Shown: piece by piece, positions 1 through 7,531 of the stretch
Position numbering within the stretch: position 1 is the stretch's first letter
Layout: the number at the start of each line of letters is the position of its first letter
Assembly: GCA_964245885.1 (NCBI GenBank)
Contig: CAXTOX010000028.1
Location: 1-35,817, forward strand
Length of the DNA stretch: 35,817 nucleotides
DNA from: CAHJWO01 sp964245885
Lineage (GTDB): Bacteria; Verrucomicrobiota; Verrucomicrobiia; Chthoniobacterales; SZAS-18
Reading direction: 5' to 3'
Program-made: the position numbers and the translations under genes
The notes under the pieces: model-generated
Databases searched by the model: none
What the model was told of the DNA's origin: nothing
Seen by the model: the letters and a program-made list of their open reading frames with translations, nothing else

Positions 1-1
1 C

Positions 2-517
2 GGCGTGATCCGGGCGGAATCCAAGCCGGGCGCGGGTTCGACGTTTACCTTGTACCTGCCGGTGTCGCCGTCGGCCGCGCCCGCGCCGCGTGCCCGTCCG
101 GAGGAACGTCCCGACCGCACGGGCGAACGGGTGCTCTTCATGGACGACGACCCGGACATCCGCGATCTGGCGGGGGCGATCCTGGGCCTGATCGGCTACG
201 AGGCGACGCTGACCAGCGAAGGCGGGGAAACGCTCGTCGAGTACCAGGCGGCGCGGGCGGCGGGCCGGCCGTTCGCGGCGGTGATCCTGGACCTGACGAT
301 CCCCGGCGGCATGGGTGGCAAGGAAACGATCCGGCGGCTGCGCGAGCTCGACCCGGGCGTGCGCGCGATTGTCTCCAGCGGGTACAGCAACGACGCGGTG
401 ATCGCGGATTTCCGCGCGCACGGCTTCATGGCGATGGTGGCCAAGCCCTACCGCATGGAAGACCTCTCGCGCGTGCTGAAGGAGGCGATCGCGGGCGCAT
501 CCGCCCCGGCTTCCTGA
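2..517 (+). CDS. Hybrid histidine kinase, C-terminal part with receiver domain (5' partial)
   Basis: The frame is open from the left edge, so the start is outside the window. The first 20 residues (ESKPGAGSTFTLYLP) match the G2 box and last strand of a HATPase_c kinase domain. A Pro/Ala linker follows, then a receiver domain from about residue 43. It shows the acidic pocket MDDD (about residues 47-50), the predicted phospho-acceptor Asp97 in VILDLTIPGG and the conserved Lys148 in AKPY. A receiver at the C-terminus of a kinase is typical of hybrid sensors that pass phosphate on to a histidine phosphotransferase or separate regulator. The sensory part is not visible, so the signal is unknown. 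The TGA overlaps an ATG of the next frame by one base, but I do not think that ATG is the real start of the next gene. Confidence 0.9.
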   Translation, partial: GVIRAESKPGAGSTFTLYLPVSPSAAPAPRARPEERPDRTGERVLFMDDDPDIRDLAGAILGLIGYEATLTSEGGETLVEYQAARAAGRPFAAVILDLTIPGGMGGKETIRRLRELDPGVRAIVSSGYSNDAVIADFRAHGFMAMVAKPYRMEDLSRVLKEAIAGASAPAS

Positions 518-570
518 TGGCATGCTGGTTGCTAGGGTACCATCCGCCCGAACCAACCCATCAACCATCC

Positions 571-1371
571 ATGTCAGAAGCCTACGAAGCCCTCGAACAC
601 GCCGAACACGCCGCCCACGCCGGAGGGCACGGCCACGAACCCGCCGGCGGCAAACCCCAGGGACCCGGCAAACTCATCGGCCTGACGATGGCGCTCATCG
701 GCGTGCTCATCGCCTTTTGCGCCGCCCTGGTCGGGGCGGAGCGCAACGAGCTGACGCGTACGATGATCGAGCAGACGCAGGCGCACTCCGACTACAGCTC
801 GGCGAGCACGAAGTTCCGGCTCATCATGCTGGACCTGGAAAAACAGCGCGGCGCGCCGACGGTAGCCAACCCCGACGGCGGCGCGGACCGGCCGGTGCTG
901 CGCCGGCTGCTGCGTCTCTACAGCGATTATTCCAAGGAACGCAAATATTCCAAGGAGTGGTCGGATAGTTACAGTCCGTTGGTCCAGGCGCATTTCGAGG
1001 GAGCGGAGGGGTATGAGCACGCGCAGCTCATCGCCGAAATCGGCATCGTCCTGGCCTCCCTGGGTGTGTTGCTCGGGAGCCGGACGGCGTGGGTGCTCTC
1101 CATCGTCCTGGCGGCGGTGTGCGTCGTCCAGCTCGGCCGCACCGCTTTGCACACCCGGCACGAGGTGGCGGAATCCTCCGAGCACGTCCACCACGGCGAG
1201 GAAGCGTACCAGGATCTGCGCAAGGCTCACACCGGTGCCAACGAAGACGAAAAGACGGTCGAGGCCCTCGATCCCGGCGGTAAGCTGCGCGCCCAGAACG
1301 AGGCCGCCGTGCCCGCCAACCATGAACACGAAGCCGTTACCGCATCCAACGAGGAACACGCGAAGCATTGA
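571..1371 (+). CDS. DUF4337-like membrane protein
   Basis: The product is 266 residues from ATG 571 (MSEAYEALEHAEHAAHAG). The N-terminus is His/Ala/Gly-rich, followed by a membrane segment at about residues 30-55, a soluble charged middle region, and two closely spaced hydrophobic segments at about 150-190. The tail is again rich in His, Glu and Ala. An N-terminal HAEHAAHAG stretch, one helix, a soluble domain and a helical hairpin are what I know of the DUF4337 family, whose function is unknown. An in-frame ATG at 517 exists, but the extra 18 residues do not resemble the family, so I prefer 571. There is no clear Shine-Dalgarno at either start. The family call is from pattern recognition only. 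Confidence 0.65.
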   Translation: MSEAYEALEHAEHAAHAGGHGHEPAGGKPQGPGKLIGLTMALIGVLIAFCAALVGAERNELTRTMIEQTQAHSDYSSASTKFRLIMLDLEKQRGAPTVANPDGGADRPVLRRLLRLYSDYSKERKYSKEWSDSYSPLVQAHFEGAEGYEHAQLIAEIGIVLASLGVLLGSRTAWVLSIVLAAVCVVQLGRTALHTRHEVAESSEHVHHGEEAYQDLRKAHTGANEDEKTVEALDPGGKLRAQNEAAVPANHEHEAVTASNEEHAKH

Positions 1372-1441
1372 CCCGGATGCGCTCGGCCGCGCTTGCCCGC
1401 GAGCGGGTGGCAGCGACGCCGCTCGGGTTGGCGGCATGAGA

Positions 1442-1497
1442 TTAGACCTTCGGCTAAATTCTGACTTTTGCCGGGACTACTCTTTGCCGGAGGTCTA
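1442..1497. repeat. Inverted pair of the TAGACC-TCCGGC motif
   Basis: TAGACCTTCGGC at the left faces GCCGGAGGTCTA at the right (11 of 12 positions complementary), with CTTTTGCCGG-like sequence between. The right half is a version of the motif found intact at 4881-4901 and 14274-14294. It lies exactly where the start of the following DUF5615 gene should be. Confidence 0.6.
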
Positions 1498-1849
1498 TTC
1501 AAACTCGACGAGAATTTGCCTTGGGATTGAGCGAGATCCTCCGCCAACAGGGCTACGAAGCACACTCGGTCCTTGATGAGAGCCTGAGCGGTGCCACTGA
1601 TGCCGCCATCGCGGTGGTCTGCCGGGAGGAACGGCGTGTTCTGATCACCCTCGACCTGAATTTTGCCGACATCAGGAGTGATCCACCGCAGGATTTCACG
1701 GGATCATCGTCTTGCGGTTGAATCGTCAGGATCGCAACGCAGTGCTTGCCTTGGTTCTGCGCACGCTCGCTTTGCTCCGGAGAGAACCAATCGACCAGCG
1801 TCTCTGGATCGTGGACGACCACCGGACGCGCATCCGGGGCGGAACATAA
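1498..1849 (+). pseudogene. DUF5615 PIN-like toxin gene, broken
   Basis: Read across two single-base deletions, this encodes about 117 residues typical of DUF5615 PIN-like proteins: FKLDENLP, then LSEILRQQGYEAHSV, RVLITLDLNFADIR, IIVLRLNRQDRN and a C-terminus LWIVDDHRTRIRGG. Members are presumed toxins or nucleases related to PIN-domain VapC proteins. The first frame change is near 1516-1524 (one T missing in TTGCCTTGGG). The second is near 1698-1705 (one G missing in ACGGGATC). The start codon is also gone and replaced by the motif at 1442-1497. The stop TAA forms the first bases of the large repeat that follows. Three separate lesions favour true decay, although both indels are in short homopolymers and could be sequencing errors. 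No intact antitoxin gene is seen upstream. Confidence 0.75.
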
Positions 1850-2172
1850 AGCGTTTCCCGGTTGCTCGTCGAGTTTTCAGCCCCGGCAGGGGCGTAAGAG
1901 TTTAGCCCACGGCGTGAGCCGTGGGAGAGGTTCCCATCCACGCCAGAGCCCCGGCAGCCCACGGCGTGAGCCGTGGGAGAGGTTCCCATCCAAGTCCAAG
2001 CCCGGCAGGGGCGTCAGAAAACTGGCGCGATGGTCCGTGGAAGGCCAGCATTTTTTCTTACGCCCCTGCCGGGGCTTGGACGAAGGGCCATTTACCCCGG
2101 GCTCACGCCCCGGGCTAAACTCTTGCGCCCCTGCCGAGGCTGGGAGGACTCCACACACAAACGAAAAACGCG
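1847..2172. repeat. Large palindromic element, copy 1 (MITE-like)
   Basis: The left end AAAGCGTTTCCCGGTTGCTC and the complement of the right end (CGCGTTTTTCGTTTGTGTG) share AGCGTTTT-CG-TTG-type terminal repeats. Inside are outward and inward copies of CCCCGGCAGGGGCGTAAGA and of the hairpin CCCACGGC-GTGA-GCCGTGGG. A 53-bp segment is duplicated in tandem (1904-1940 and 1957-1992). The central loop holds a 15-bp stretch at 2032-2046 that reappears inverted in copy 2. The whole copy is in the opposite orientation to copies 2 and 4. There is no transposase nearby. Between this repeat and the next gene (2173-2305) I see nothing recognisable. Confidence 0.85.
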
Positions 2173-2305
2173 GTGGGACTGTTCTTGCATCGTGCCAACC
2201 TTCTGGCGGCGTTTCCAGACGCGTGGAGCGGCCGGTCCCTCGCACTTGCGCCGGACGGACGGACCATGCACAGTCGGGGTTCTCCCGCGTCCCCTCCCCG
2301 CCGCC

Positions 2306-3226
2306 ATGTCGCCCCACGCCGTCGAAGTCGCCGATCTCGTCAAGACCTACGGGCCTCTCCGCGCGGTGGACGGCGTGTCCTTCCAGGTCGCGCCGGGCGA
2401 GATCTTCGGCATGCTCGGACCCAACGGCGCGGGCAAGAGCACGAGCGTCGAGACCATTGAGGGCCTGCGCAAACCCGACGGCGGGCGCATCGAGGTTCTC
2501 GGCATCGACGTGCGCAAACACCCCCGGCGCGTCAAGGAACGCATCGGCGTCCAGCTCCAGTCCACGGCGTTCTTCAAACAACTCACGCCCAAGCAAATCC
2601 TCCACCTCTTCGGCAGCTTTTATGCCAGGGCGCTGCCCGTCGAGCAGCTCATCGCCGCCGTCAACCTGGAGGAAAAAGCCGACGACGCCTCCAGCAAGCT
2701 CTCCGGCGGCCAGCTCCAACGCCTCGCCATCGCGGCGGCGCTGGTCAACGACCCGGCGGTCGTCTTCCTGGACGAACCCACCACGGGGCTTGACCCGCAG
2801 GCGCGGCGTTCGTTGTGGGACGTGATCCTGCGGCTGCGCGGCGAGGGAAAAACCATCCTGCTGACCACGCATTACTTGGAGGAAGCCGAGCAGCTCTGCG
2901 ACCGGCTCGTCATCATCGACCACGGCAAGGTCATCGCCGAGGGCACCCCGGCGGGATTGATCGCGGAACACTACGAACGCACCGCGCTGGAGTTCCTGGG
3001 CGACCCGCAGTTGGACCAGCCCACGCTGGAGGGCCTGCCGGGCGTGGACCACTTCGAGGAACGCAACGGGCAGGTGCGCCTGTCGAGCGACAACGTCACC
3101 GCCTCCACCCGCGCCTTGATGGAGCTTTGCACGCAACGCGGCGTCGAACTGCGCGGCTTGTCCATCCACACCGCGACGCTGGAAGACGTGTTCCTCAAAC
3201 TGACCGGGCGGCGGATCAGAGCCTGA
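2306..3226 (+). CDS. ABC transporter ATP-binding protein (ABC-2 exporter type)
   Basis: This 306-residue ATPase powers an export system with the permease encoded 103 bp downstream. It shows Walker A GPNGAGKST at 38-46, a Q-loop near residues 83-85, the signature LSGGQ at 132-136, Walker B VVFLDEP at 152-158 and the H-loop His189 in LLTTHY. After the nucleotide-binding domain is a C-terminal extension of about 80 residues, as in DrrA/NatA/CcmA-type subunits of drug, lipid or sodium exporters. The frame is open upstream to 1973, but that part is translated repeat, so ATG 2306 (MSPHAVEVADLVKTYG) is the start. The substrate cannot be told from sequence. Confidence 0.93.
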   Translation: MSPHAVEVADLVKTYGPLRAVDGVSFQVAPGEIFGMLGPNGAGKSTSVETIEGLRKPDGGRIEVLGIDVRKHPRRVKERIGVQLQSTAFFKQLTPKQILHLFGSFYARALPVEQLIAAVNLEEKADDASSKLSGGQLQRLAIAAALVNDPAVVFLDEPTTGLDPQARRSLWDVILRLRGEGKTILLTTHYLEEAEQLCDRLVIIDHGKVIAEGTPAGLIAEHYERTALEFLGDPQLDQPTLEGLPGVDHFEERNGQVRLSSDNVTASTRALMELCTQRGVELRGLSIHTATLEDVFLKLTGRRIRA

Positions 3227-3230
3227 GGAA

Positions 3231-3324
3231 AAGGCAGAAGGCAGAAGGCAGAAGTACAGAACCTGGAACCACGCATTCTATTCCCTTTCCGCCTTCCGCT
3301 CTTCTGCCTTCTGCCTTCTGCCTT
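3231..3324. repeat. Heptamer inverted repeat 1
   Basis: The left arm 3231-3254 is three and a half units of AAGGCAG. The right arm 3301-3324 is its perfect 24-bp reverse complement, and the loop is 46 nt. The left arm starts 4 nt after the ATPase stop codon and the right arm ends 5 nt before the permease ATG, so it fills the space between two cistrons of one operon. No purine-rich ribosome binding site remains next to the ATG. Confidence 0.9.
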
Positions 3325-3329
3325 CTCCC

Positions 3330-4553
3330 ATGCGCGCTCTCAGTAAACTCTACCGGGCCAACCTCACCGAGTTCCTCTCGAACCGGCGTGCGCTGTTCCT
3401 GACCATCGCTTTTCCGGTGCTGTTCATCTGCATCTTCGGCGCGGTGTTCACCAACCAGGACAAAGCCGACGCCACGGTCGGCCTCGCCGTCGAAGACCCG
3501 CAGGACGCCGTCACCAAGGGCATCGTCCAGGCGCTCGACGAGGCCGTGAAGGGCGACACGAACCGAGACGGGGCCACCGACAGCGTCGAGAGCGAGAAAA
3601 ACCCGTTCTCCAAACTGACGTTCAAGCCCGGCGCGCGCGGGGCGCTGCTGGATCAATTAAAGGCTGGCCAGCTCGACGCGGTGATCTTCATTCCCGCCGG
3701 TCTGAGCAAAGCGGTGGCCGACGCGAAACAGAGCGAGTTGGCGGCGGAAATCACCCAGCGGAATCCGCGCAGATCCCCGTCGCCCGATGATCACCCGCCG
3801 GTCGAACCCGCGCATCTCGTCCTGACCATCGACCCGGCCCGCCAGCTTTTGCGGCCCGTGTTGGAGGGCTTGCTCAACGGCGTCGGGGCGGTCGTCAGCA
3901 ACCAGAAACCGGTTCTCGATGTCAAAACGGAGTCGATCCAGGCGCGCGAGCTTCGCACCATCGACTACCTCCTGCCGGGCATCCTGGCGCTGAGCATCAT
4001 GCAGCTCGGGTTGTTCGCCACGGCGCAGCCGCTCGTCGCGTTGCGTGTGCAGGGTGTGCTCAAGCGCCTGAGCGCCACGCCGCTGCCGCGCACGACGCTC
4101 CTGACCGCCTACATCGCCTTCCGGCTGACCATCGCGCTCTTCCAGACGGCGCTGACCGTGCTCATCGGCCGGTATGCGTTCAAGGTGGCGATGGTGGGAA
4201 GCTGGTGGCAGTTCGGCGGGTGGATCTTCCTGGGCACGCTGGTGTTCCTGTCCATCGGTTTTTTCATGGCGGCGGTCAGCAAGAACGAGGAAAGCTGCAT
4301 CGCCATGGGTAACATCATCAACCTGCCGATGATCCTGCTCTCGGGCGTGTTCTTCCCGGTCAACCATCTCTCGCGGCTGTTCGACTTCATCATCCCGCTG
4401 GTGCCGTTGAACTACCTCGGCGACGCCCTGCGCCAGACGATGGTCGAGGCTCCGCCGATCCACACGGCGCTGACCAACGGCCTCGTGCTCGGCGCGTGGG
4501 TGCTGGTGATGACCGGGCTGGCGGTGCGGTTCTTCAGTTGGGAAAGCCGGTGA
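3330..4553 (+). CDS. ABC-2 type transporter permease
   Basis: The product is 407 residues and is the membrane partner of the upstream ATPase. One membrane segment lies near the N-terminus (about residues 19-38). A large extracytoplasmic domain of about 170 residues follows, then a bundle of five or six hydrophobic segments from about residue 210 to the end. This is the layout of the ABC2_membrane_3 family. Within the outer domain a Pro/Arg-rich stretch (NPRRSPSPDDHPP) looks like a variable loop. The ATG lies immediately after the pyrimidine arm of a heptamer inverted repeat. Drug, lipid or polymer export are all possible. Confidence 0.88.
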   Translation: MRALSKLYRANLTEFLSNRRALFLTIAFPVLFICIFGAVFTNQDKADATVGLAVEDPQDAVTKGIVQALDEAVKGDTNRDGATDSVESEKNPFSKLTFKPGARGALLDQLKAGQLDAVIFIPAGLSKAVADAKQSELAAEITQRNPRRSPSPDDHPPVEPAHLVLTIDPARQLLRPVLEGLLNGVGAVVSNQKPVLDVKTESIQARELRTIDYLLPGILALSIMQLGLFATAQPLVALRVQGVLKRLSATPLPRTTLLTAYIAFRLTIALFQTALTVLIGRYAFKVAMVGSWWQFGGWIFLGTLVFLSIGFFMAAVSKNEESCIAMGNIINLPMILLSGVFFPVNHLSRLFDFIIPLVPLNYLGDALRQTMVEAPPIHTALTNGLVLGAWVLVMTGLAVRFFSWESR

Positions 4554-4602
4554 GCGGAAAGATCCAAGATCCAAGGTTCAAGGTTCAAGGCAGAGGAAGA
4601 TT

Positions 4603-4881
4603 ACAGCGTTTTCCGTTTGCGTGTGGAGTCCTCCCAGCCCCGGCAGGGGCGCAAGAGTTTAGCCCACGGCGCGAGCCGTGGGAAAGGTTCCCATCCACGT
4701 CAAAGCCCCGGCAGGGGCGGAAGAAAAGATGCGGGCCTTCCACGGACCCTCACGCCGGTTTTCTTACGCCCCTGCCGGGGCTTGCCCGTTCGACCTGGTC
4801 GACCCCACGGCTCACGCCGCGGGCTAAACGCTTGCGCCCCTGCCGGGGCTGGGAACCGGAAGAGCAACCGGAAAACGTTTT
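4603..4881. repeat. Large palindromic element, copy 2 (MITE-like)
   Basis: The left end is ACAGCGTTTTCCGTTTGCG and the right end GAGCAACCGGAAAACGTTTT, giving imperfect terminal inverted repeats. It contains CCCCGGCAGGGGCG blocks on both sides and a hairpin CCCACGGC-GCGA-GCCGTGGG whose tetraloop differs from the GTGA of the other copies. The central loop at 4734-4748 is the exact reverse complement of 2032-2046 in copy 1. It lies in a 688-bp gap between convergent genes. Just upstream at 4559-4590 are short heptamers (GATCCAA twice, GGTTCAA twice). Confidence 0.85.
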
Positions 4882-4901
4882 AGACCTCCGGCAAAAGTCC
4901 C
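4881..4901. repeat. TAGACCTCCGGC motif, intact copy A
   Basis: This 21-bp sequence starts TAGACCTCCGGCAAAAGTC and is identical to the reverse complement of 14274-14294. It abuts the right end of large element copy 2. Confidence 0.6.
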
Positions 4902-4919
4902 GCCGATGAAGACGGAATT

Positions 4920-5024
4920 ATCCACAGATTTCGCAGATTTGCGCAGATCGGCGGAGAGGAAAAGAAGCGGTCCCGGTCATCCCTTTCCTTCTTCAATCTG
5001 CGCAAATCTGCGAAATTTGTGGAT
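4920..5024. repeat. Inverted repeat built of 8-9 bp CAGATTT units
   Basis: The left arm 4920-4948 (ATCCACAGATTTCGCAGATT and on) pairs with 4996-5024 at 28 of 29 positions, with a 47-nt loop. Each arm is a short tandem array of a GCAGATTT-like unit, so the design matches the heptamer inverted repeats although the unit differs. It lies between convergent genes. The rest of the gap to 5064 shows nothing else. Confidence 0.85.
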
Positions 5025-5241
5025 AGATTTCTTCTTTTGCTGGGAGTCTATTGACCTCGCGGCTTCATGCCATCCGCATTGAGCCTTGAATCTTGGACCA
5101 AATGTTCAGGTACGTCATCCAGCCCGAGAACGACTAGGAAGCCAGATCCTTGGGAGTCGTCTTGAACGTCGAGGTGTCTGCCGGACCCGTCATAAAGGTG
5201 CCGCCGTAGATGACGCCGTTGACCGTCGGAAGTAGCCGGGT

Positions 5242-5970
5242 TCAATCGTTGACGACCGGGGTCACCGAAGGCGCGACGGGCGAGGGCAGGGCAACACCGC
5301 CGGCGGGCGCGCTGCCGACGAAGCCGGGCGCGCCGGGAAAGCCCGGCCCGAACCCGCCCCCGGCGGTGTTGCTGTCGCGGACCTGCGGATCGTCCAGGTT
5401 CAGGCCGTTGGGGTCCGTGTTGCCCTGGTTGGCCGCGGTCGGATTCGTGGCGGTGGACGAGGCACTGGCGGGGCCATTCTTGTCGTCCACGACGTTTTTG
5501 TCATCAAAGAGTTCCACGACCTTTTGCAGCGTGTCCGCGCAGTCCGGGTACAGGCTGCCGGCCAGTTCCAGCAGGCTGGAAGCCTTCTCCGGCGCGGCCG
5601 CCACGGAGGCGTGCAGCAGGGCGGCCACCCAGGCGCAGGGCAGCTTGGTTTCCGGGGTGGATGCGCCCTGGCGGGTTCCGCGCGTCAGGGCGGCGGTGAG
5701 GATGGATGCTGCCTCGTCCCGGTGGGCTCGCGTGGCCAGGGTGACGGCTCGCGTGAGCTGTTCGCGGGTGGCCTGCGTCACCGCCGTGTTCACCGGCAGT
5801 TGCCCTTGCAGGAGCGACGTGCCGGACGGGCCGGCGGATGCGCCGGCGGCCGACCGGACCGGCGCGGCTAGCAAGGACATGCACAGCGACACCGCGACGG
5901 CCGGACAGAGCGCGCGCAGGCGGGGAAAAGCGACCGAAGGAAAAAGCATAACAGGGCGAGCAGAAGCCAT
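5242..5970 (-). CDS. Exported protein of unknown function
   Basis: I do not recognise a family for these 242 residues. The N-terminus has basic residues and a hydrophobic core (ALCPAVAVSLCMSLLAAPVRSAAG), fitting a signal peptide cleaved near residue 40-45. Residues about 60-155 are predicted to be helical and Ala-rich, with two Cys residues (LPCAWVAALLHAS and LYPDCADTL) that could form a disulfide. The last 80 residues are low complexity, rich in Ala, Asn, Gly and Pro (GGGFGPGFPGAPGFVG). The same frame continues past the TGA at 5242-5244 with about 30 protein-like codons to a TAG at 5134-5136 and then to a TGA at 5065-5067. The annotated end may therefore be a premature stop. Helical repeats plus a disordered tail suggest a secreted or envelope protein. 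Confidence 0.6.
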   Translation of the reverse strand: MASARPVMLFPSVAFPRLRALCPAVAVSLCMSLLAAPVRSAAGASAGPSGTSLLQGQLPVNTAVTQATREQLTRAVTLATRAHRDEAASILTAALTRGTRQGASTPETKLPCAWVAALLHASVAAAPEKASSLLELAGSLYPDCADTLQKVVELFDDKNVVDDKNGPASASSTATNPTAANQGNTDPNGLNLDDPQVRDSNTAGGGFGPGFPGAPGFVGSAPAGGVALPSPVAPSVTPVVND

Positions 5971-6159
5971 GGGTCAGGGTTAGAAACGAGGGAGAGAGGT
6001 GGAAAGGGGATAGACTCACCCAGGTGAAACGGAGTAAATTCCTGGCATCTCTCGGGAGAGCAGGACACGTGCCAAAGTAGGCTTCTGCCACTCCAGAGAA
6101 CCGCAGGGATGGCCAAGCGTCTGGCCGTCAGCGAAAGAATGATCCGCCGGAGGAACGCG

Positions 6160-7041
6160 CTACCGGCTGGAACGCCCGTATTTCCTCGCGAAGCGCGGCA
6201 GGTAGAAGCACAGCAGGACGATTTCTTGGACGATTCTCCACCCCACCTTGACAACCTCCCCCGCGCTTCTCGCTGCACGGAGGGCATGCACACAGATGCG
6301 GGCGTAGCCGCCCACGCCGAAATTCACCGCGGCCAGCGATACCCCGCGCTTGCGGGCCAGGTAAAACGAGGATTCCTGCCCGCGCACCCAATTCAACGCT
6401 CCTCCCACGGGACGGGGCGGATGGACCACACGGGCTTCCGGCACGAAGAGATAGCGTTCCCCAGCGTCGTCCAGGCGCAGGCGCAGGTCCACGTCTTCCA
6501 GGTGCGGGTAAGGAAAACCCGCGTCGAAGCCGCCCATCCGCTCGAAGAGCGTCCGCTCCATGGCGAAGTTGCACGACCACAGCAGCCCGCCTTGCAGGTT
6601 GACCGGAGCCTGCTCGAAGGGACCGATCACCTCCACGCCGCTCACGGTGGTTCCTTCGAGCACCCGGCAATCTTCCGAACTTGCGGCGAGCCGGCCGGCA
6701 AAAGCCGCCAGCCATCCCGGCTGCGGCAGACAATCGTCGTCGGTGAACACCAGCCAACCCGCCCGGGCATGCGACGCACCGAAGTTGCGGTTGGCAGCCG
6801 GACCCCGGCGAGGACCTTGCACCCAACGCACGTCCGGGTAGCGATCCGCCACCAGGGAGCGCGCGTTGCCATCCGGTGGCCCGTCGTCGGTGACGATCAC
6901 CTCGTACTCACCGCCTGACAGCGTCTGCGCGCCGTGCGCGAGCAGATCGAGGCAGCGGGCCAGCGATTCGTTGCGGCGGTACGTCGGGATGACGACGGAA
7001 AAACGCGGGGAGTTCAAAGGGACGGCGAGCGGCAGGCTCAC
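6160..7041 (-). CDS. Glycosyltransferase family 2
   Basis: This GT-A fold glycosyltransferase has 293 residues. The N-terminus FSVVIPTYRRNESL is the nucleotide-binding strand. TDDGPPDGNA near 51-60 is the next acidic site, and FTDDDC at 99-104 carries the DXD metal-binding motif. HLEDVDLRLRL at 180-190 carries the ED motif that supplies the catalytic base. The sequence ends in a basic amphipathic stretch with aromatic and leucine residues that could hold it at the membrane. The family adds sugars to polysaccharide, lipid or protein acceptors; the substrate is unknown and no sugar-polymer cluster surrounds it. It lies upstream of the exported protein on the same strand, 189 bp away. I see no gene in that spacer. 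Confidence 0.87.
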   Translation of the reverse strand: MSLPLAVPLNSPRFSVVIPTYRRNESLARCLDLLAHGAQTLSGGEYEVIVTDDGPPDGNARSLVADRYPDVRWVQGPRRGPAANRNFGASHARAGWLVFTDDDCLPQPGWLAAFAGRLAASSEDCRVLEGTTVSGVEVIGPFEQAPVNLQGGLLWSCNFAMERTLFERMGGFDAGFPYPHLEDVDLRLRLDDAGERYLFVPEARVVHPPRPVGGALNWVRGQESSFYLARKRGVSLAAVNFGVGGYARICVHALRAARSAGEVVKVGWRIVQEIVLLCFYLPRFARKYGRSSR

Positions 7042-7204
7042 AGCCGAACCTCAAGCCACTTTTAAGCCAAACGGACCGTGAAGGCAACGCCGTGACTCCC
7101 CGGCCGTGCTCGCTGTAACGAGGAGCTTTCCGCACTCCTCGGAGTCGCCCTGACCGCCGTCCGGCGCTCCCGCCTGCCGGACCGGCGGTTCTCCCCACCG
7201 CACC

Positions 7205-7366
7205 TCAAGCGTGCGCGGGAATCGTTTTCACAGGCTGCCGGGTGAACAACCGGCTCCAGATCGACTGCAAACGGGACGGGCGCAAAGGTCGGCTCGAGGC
7301 TACCGCGAGACGGCGGCCCAATTCCAGGCCAACGGCCGGATCGGAAGTTAACGTTTGTGTAATCAT
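7205..7366 (-). CDS. Possible small hypothetical protein
   Basis: The 53-residue frame MITQTLTSDPAVGLELGRR ... KTIPAHA uses ordinary codons and ends in a basic, Pro-containing region. Its ATG lies in the only AT-rich patch of this spacer (about 7345-7400), as would suit a promoter region. There is no convincing Shine-Dalgarno and I recognise no family. The remaining spacer 7042-7531 holds a 7-bp stem hairpin at 7119-7141 and nothing else I can name. Confidence 0.25.
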   Translation of the reverse strand: MITQTLTSDPAVGLELGRRLAVASSRPLRPSRLQSIWSRLFTRQPVKTIPAHA

Positions 7367-7531
7367 AATCGCTTTGAAAATTGCATTAACCAAAACGCAC
7401 AAAGATCCACTTCCGGTGGTATCGAAACACGTTCCGGCGCATTTGGGTCCAGGGCCGCACGGCATCTGTGAAAATTCATCATGAACTCGGCCTTGTCACC
7501 ACGGGCGGGAGCGCATAATCTCCGGTGTCCC

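Noticed and set aside
1877..3169. Long minus-strand open frame opposite the ABC ATPase and the large repeat
   Set aside because: The opposite strand encodes all ABC motifs, and the rest of the frame is translated repeat sequence.
4496..4909. Open frames of 70-140 codons across the large palindromic elements (also 24172-24442 and 32022-32264)
   Set aside because: They recur as translated repeat in all copies and both orientations, with no start context; the repeats themselves are palindromic and GC-rich.
4559..5100. GATCCAA/GGTTCAA heptamers at 4559-4590 paired with a similar inverted stretch near 5080-5098
   Set aside because: The right part also reads as protein (WSKIQGS) and the match is short and imperfect, so pairing may be chance.
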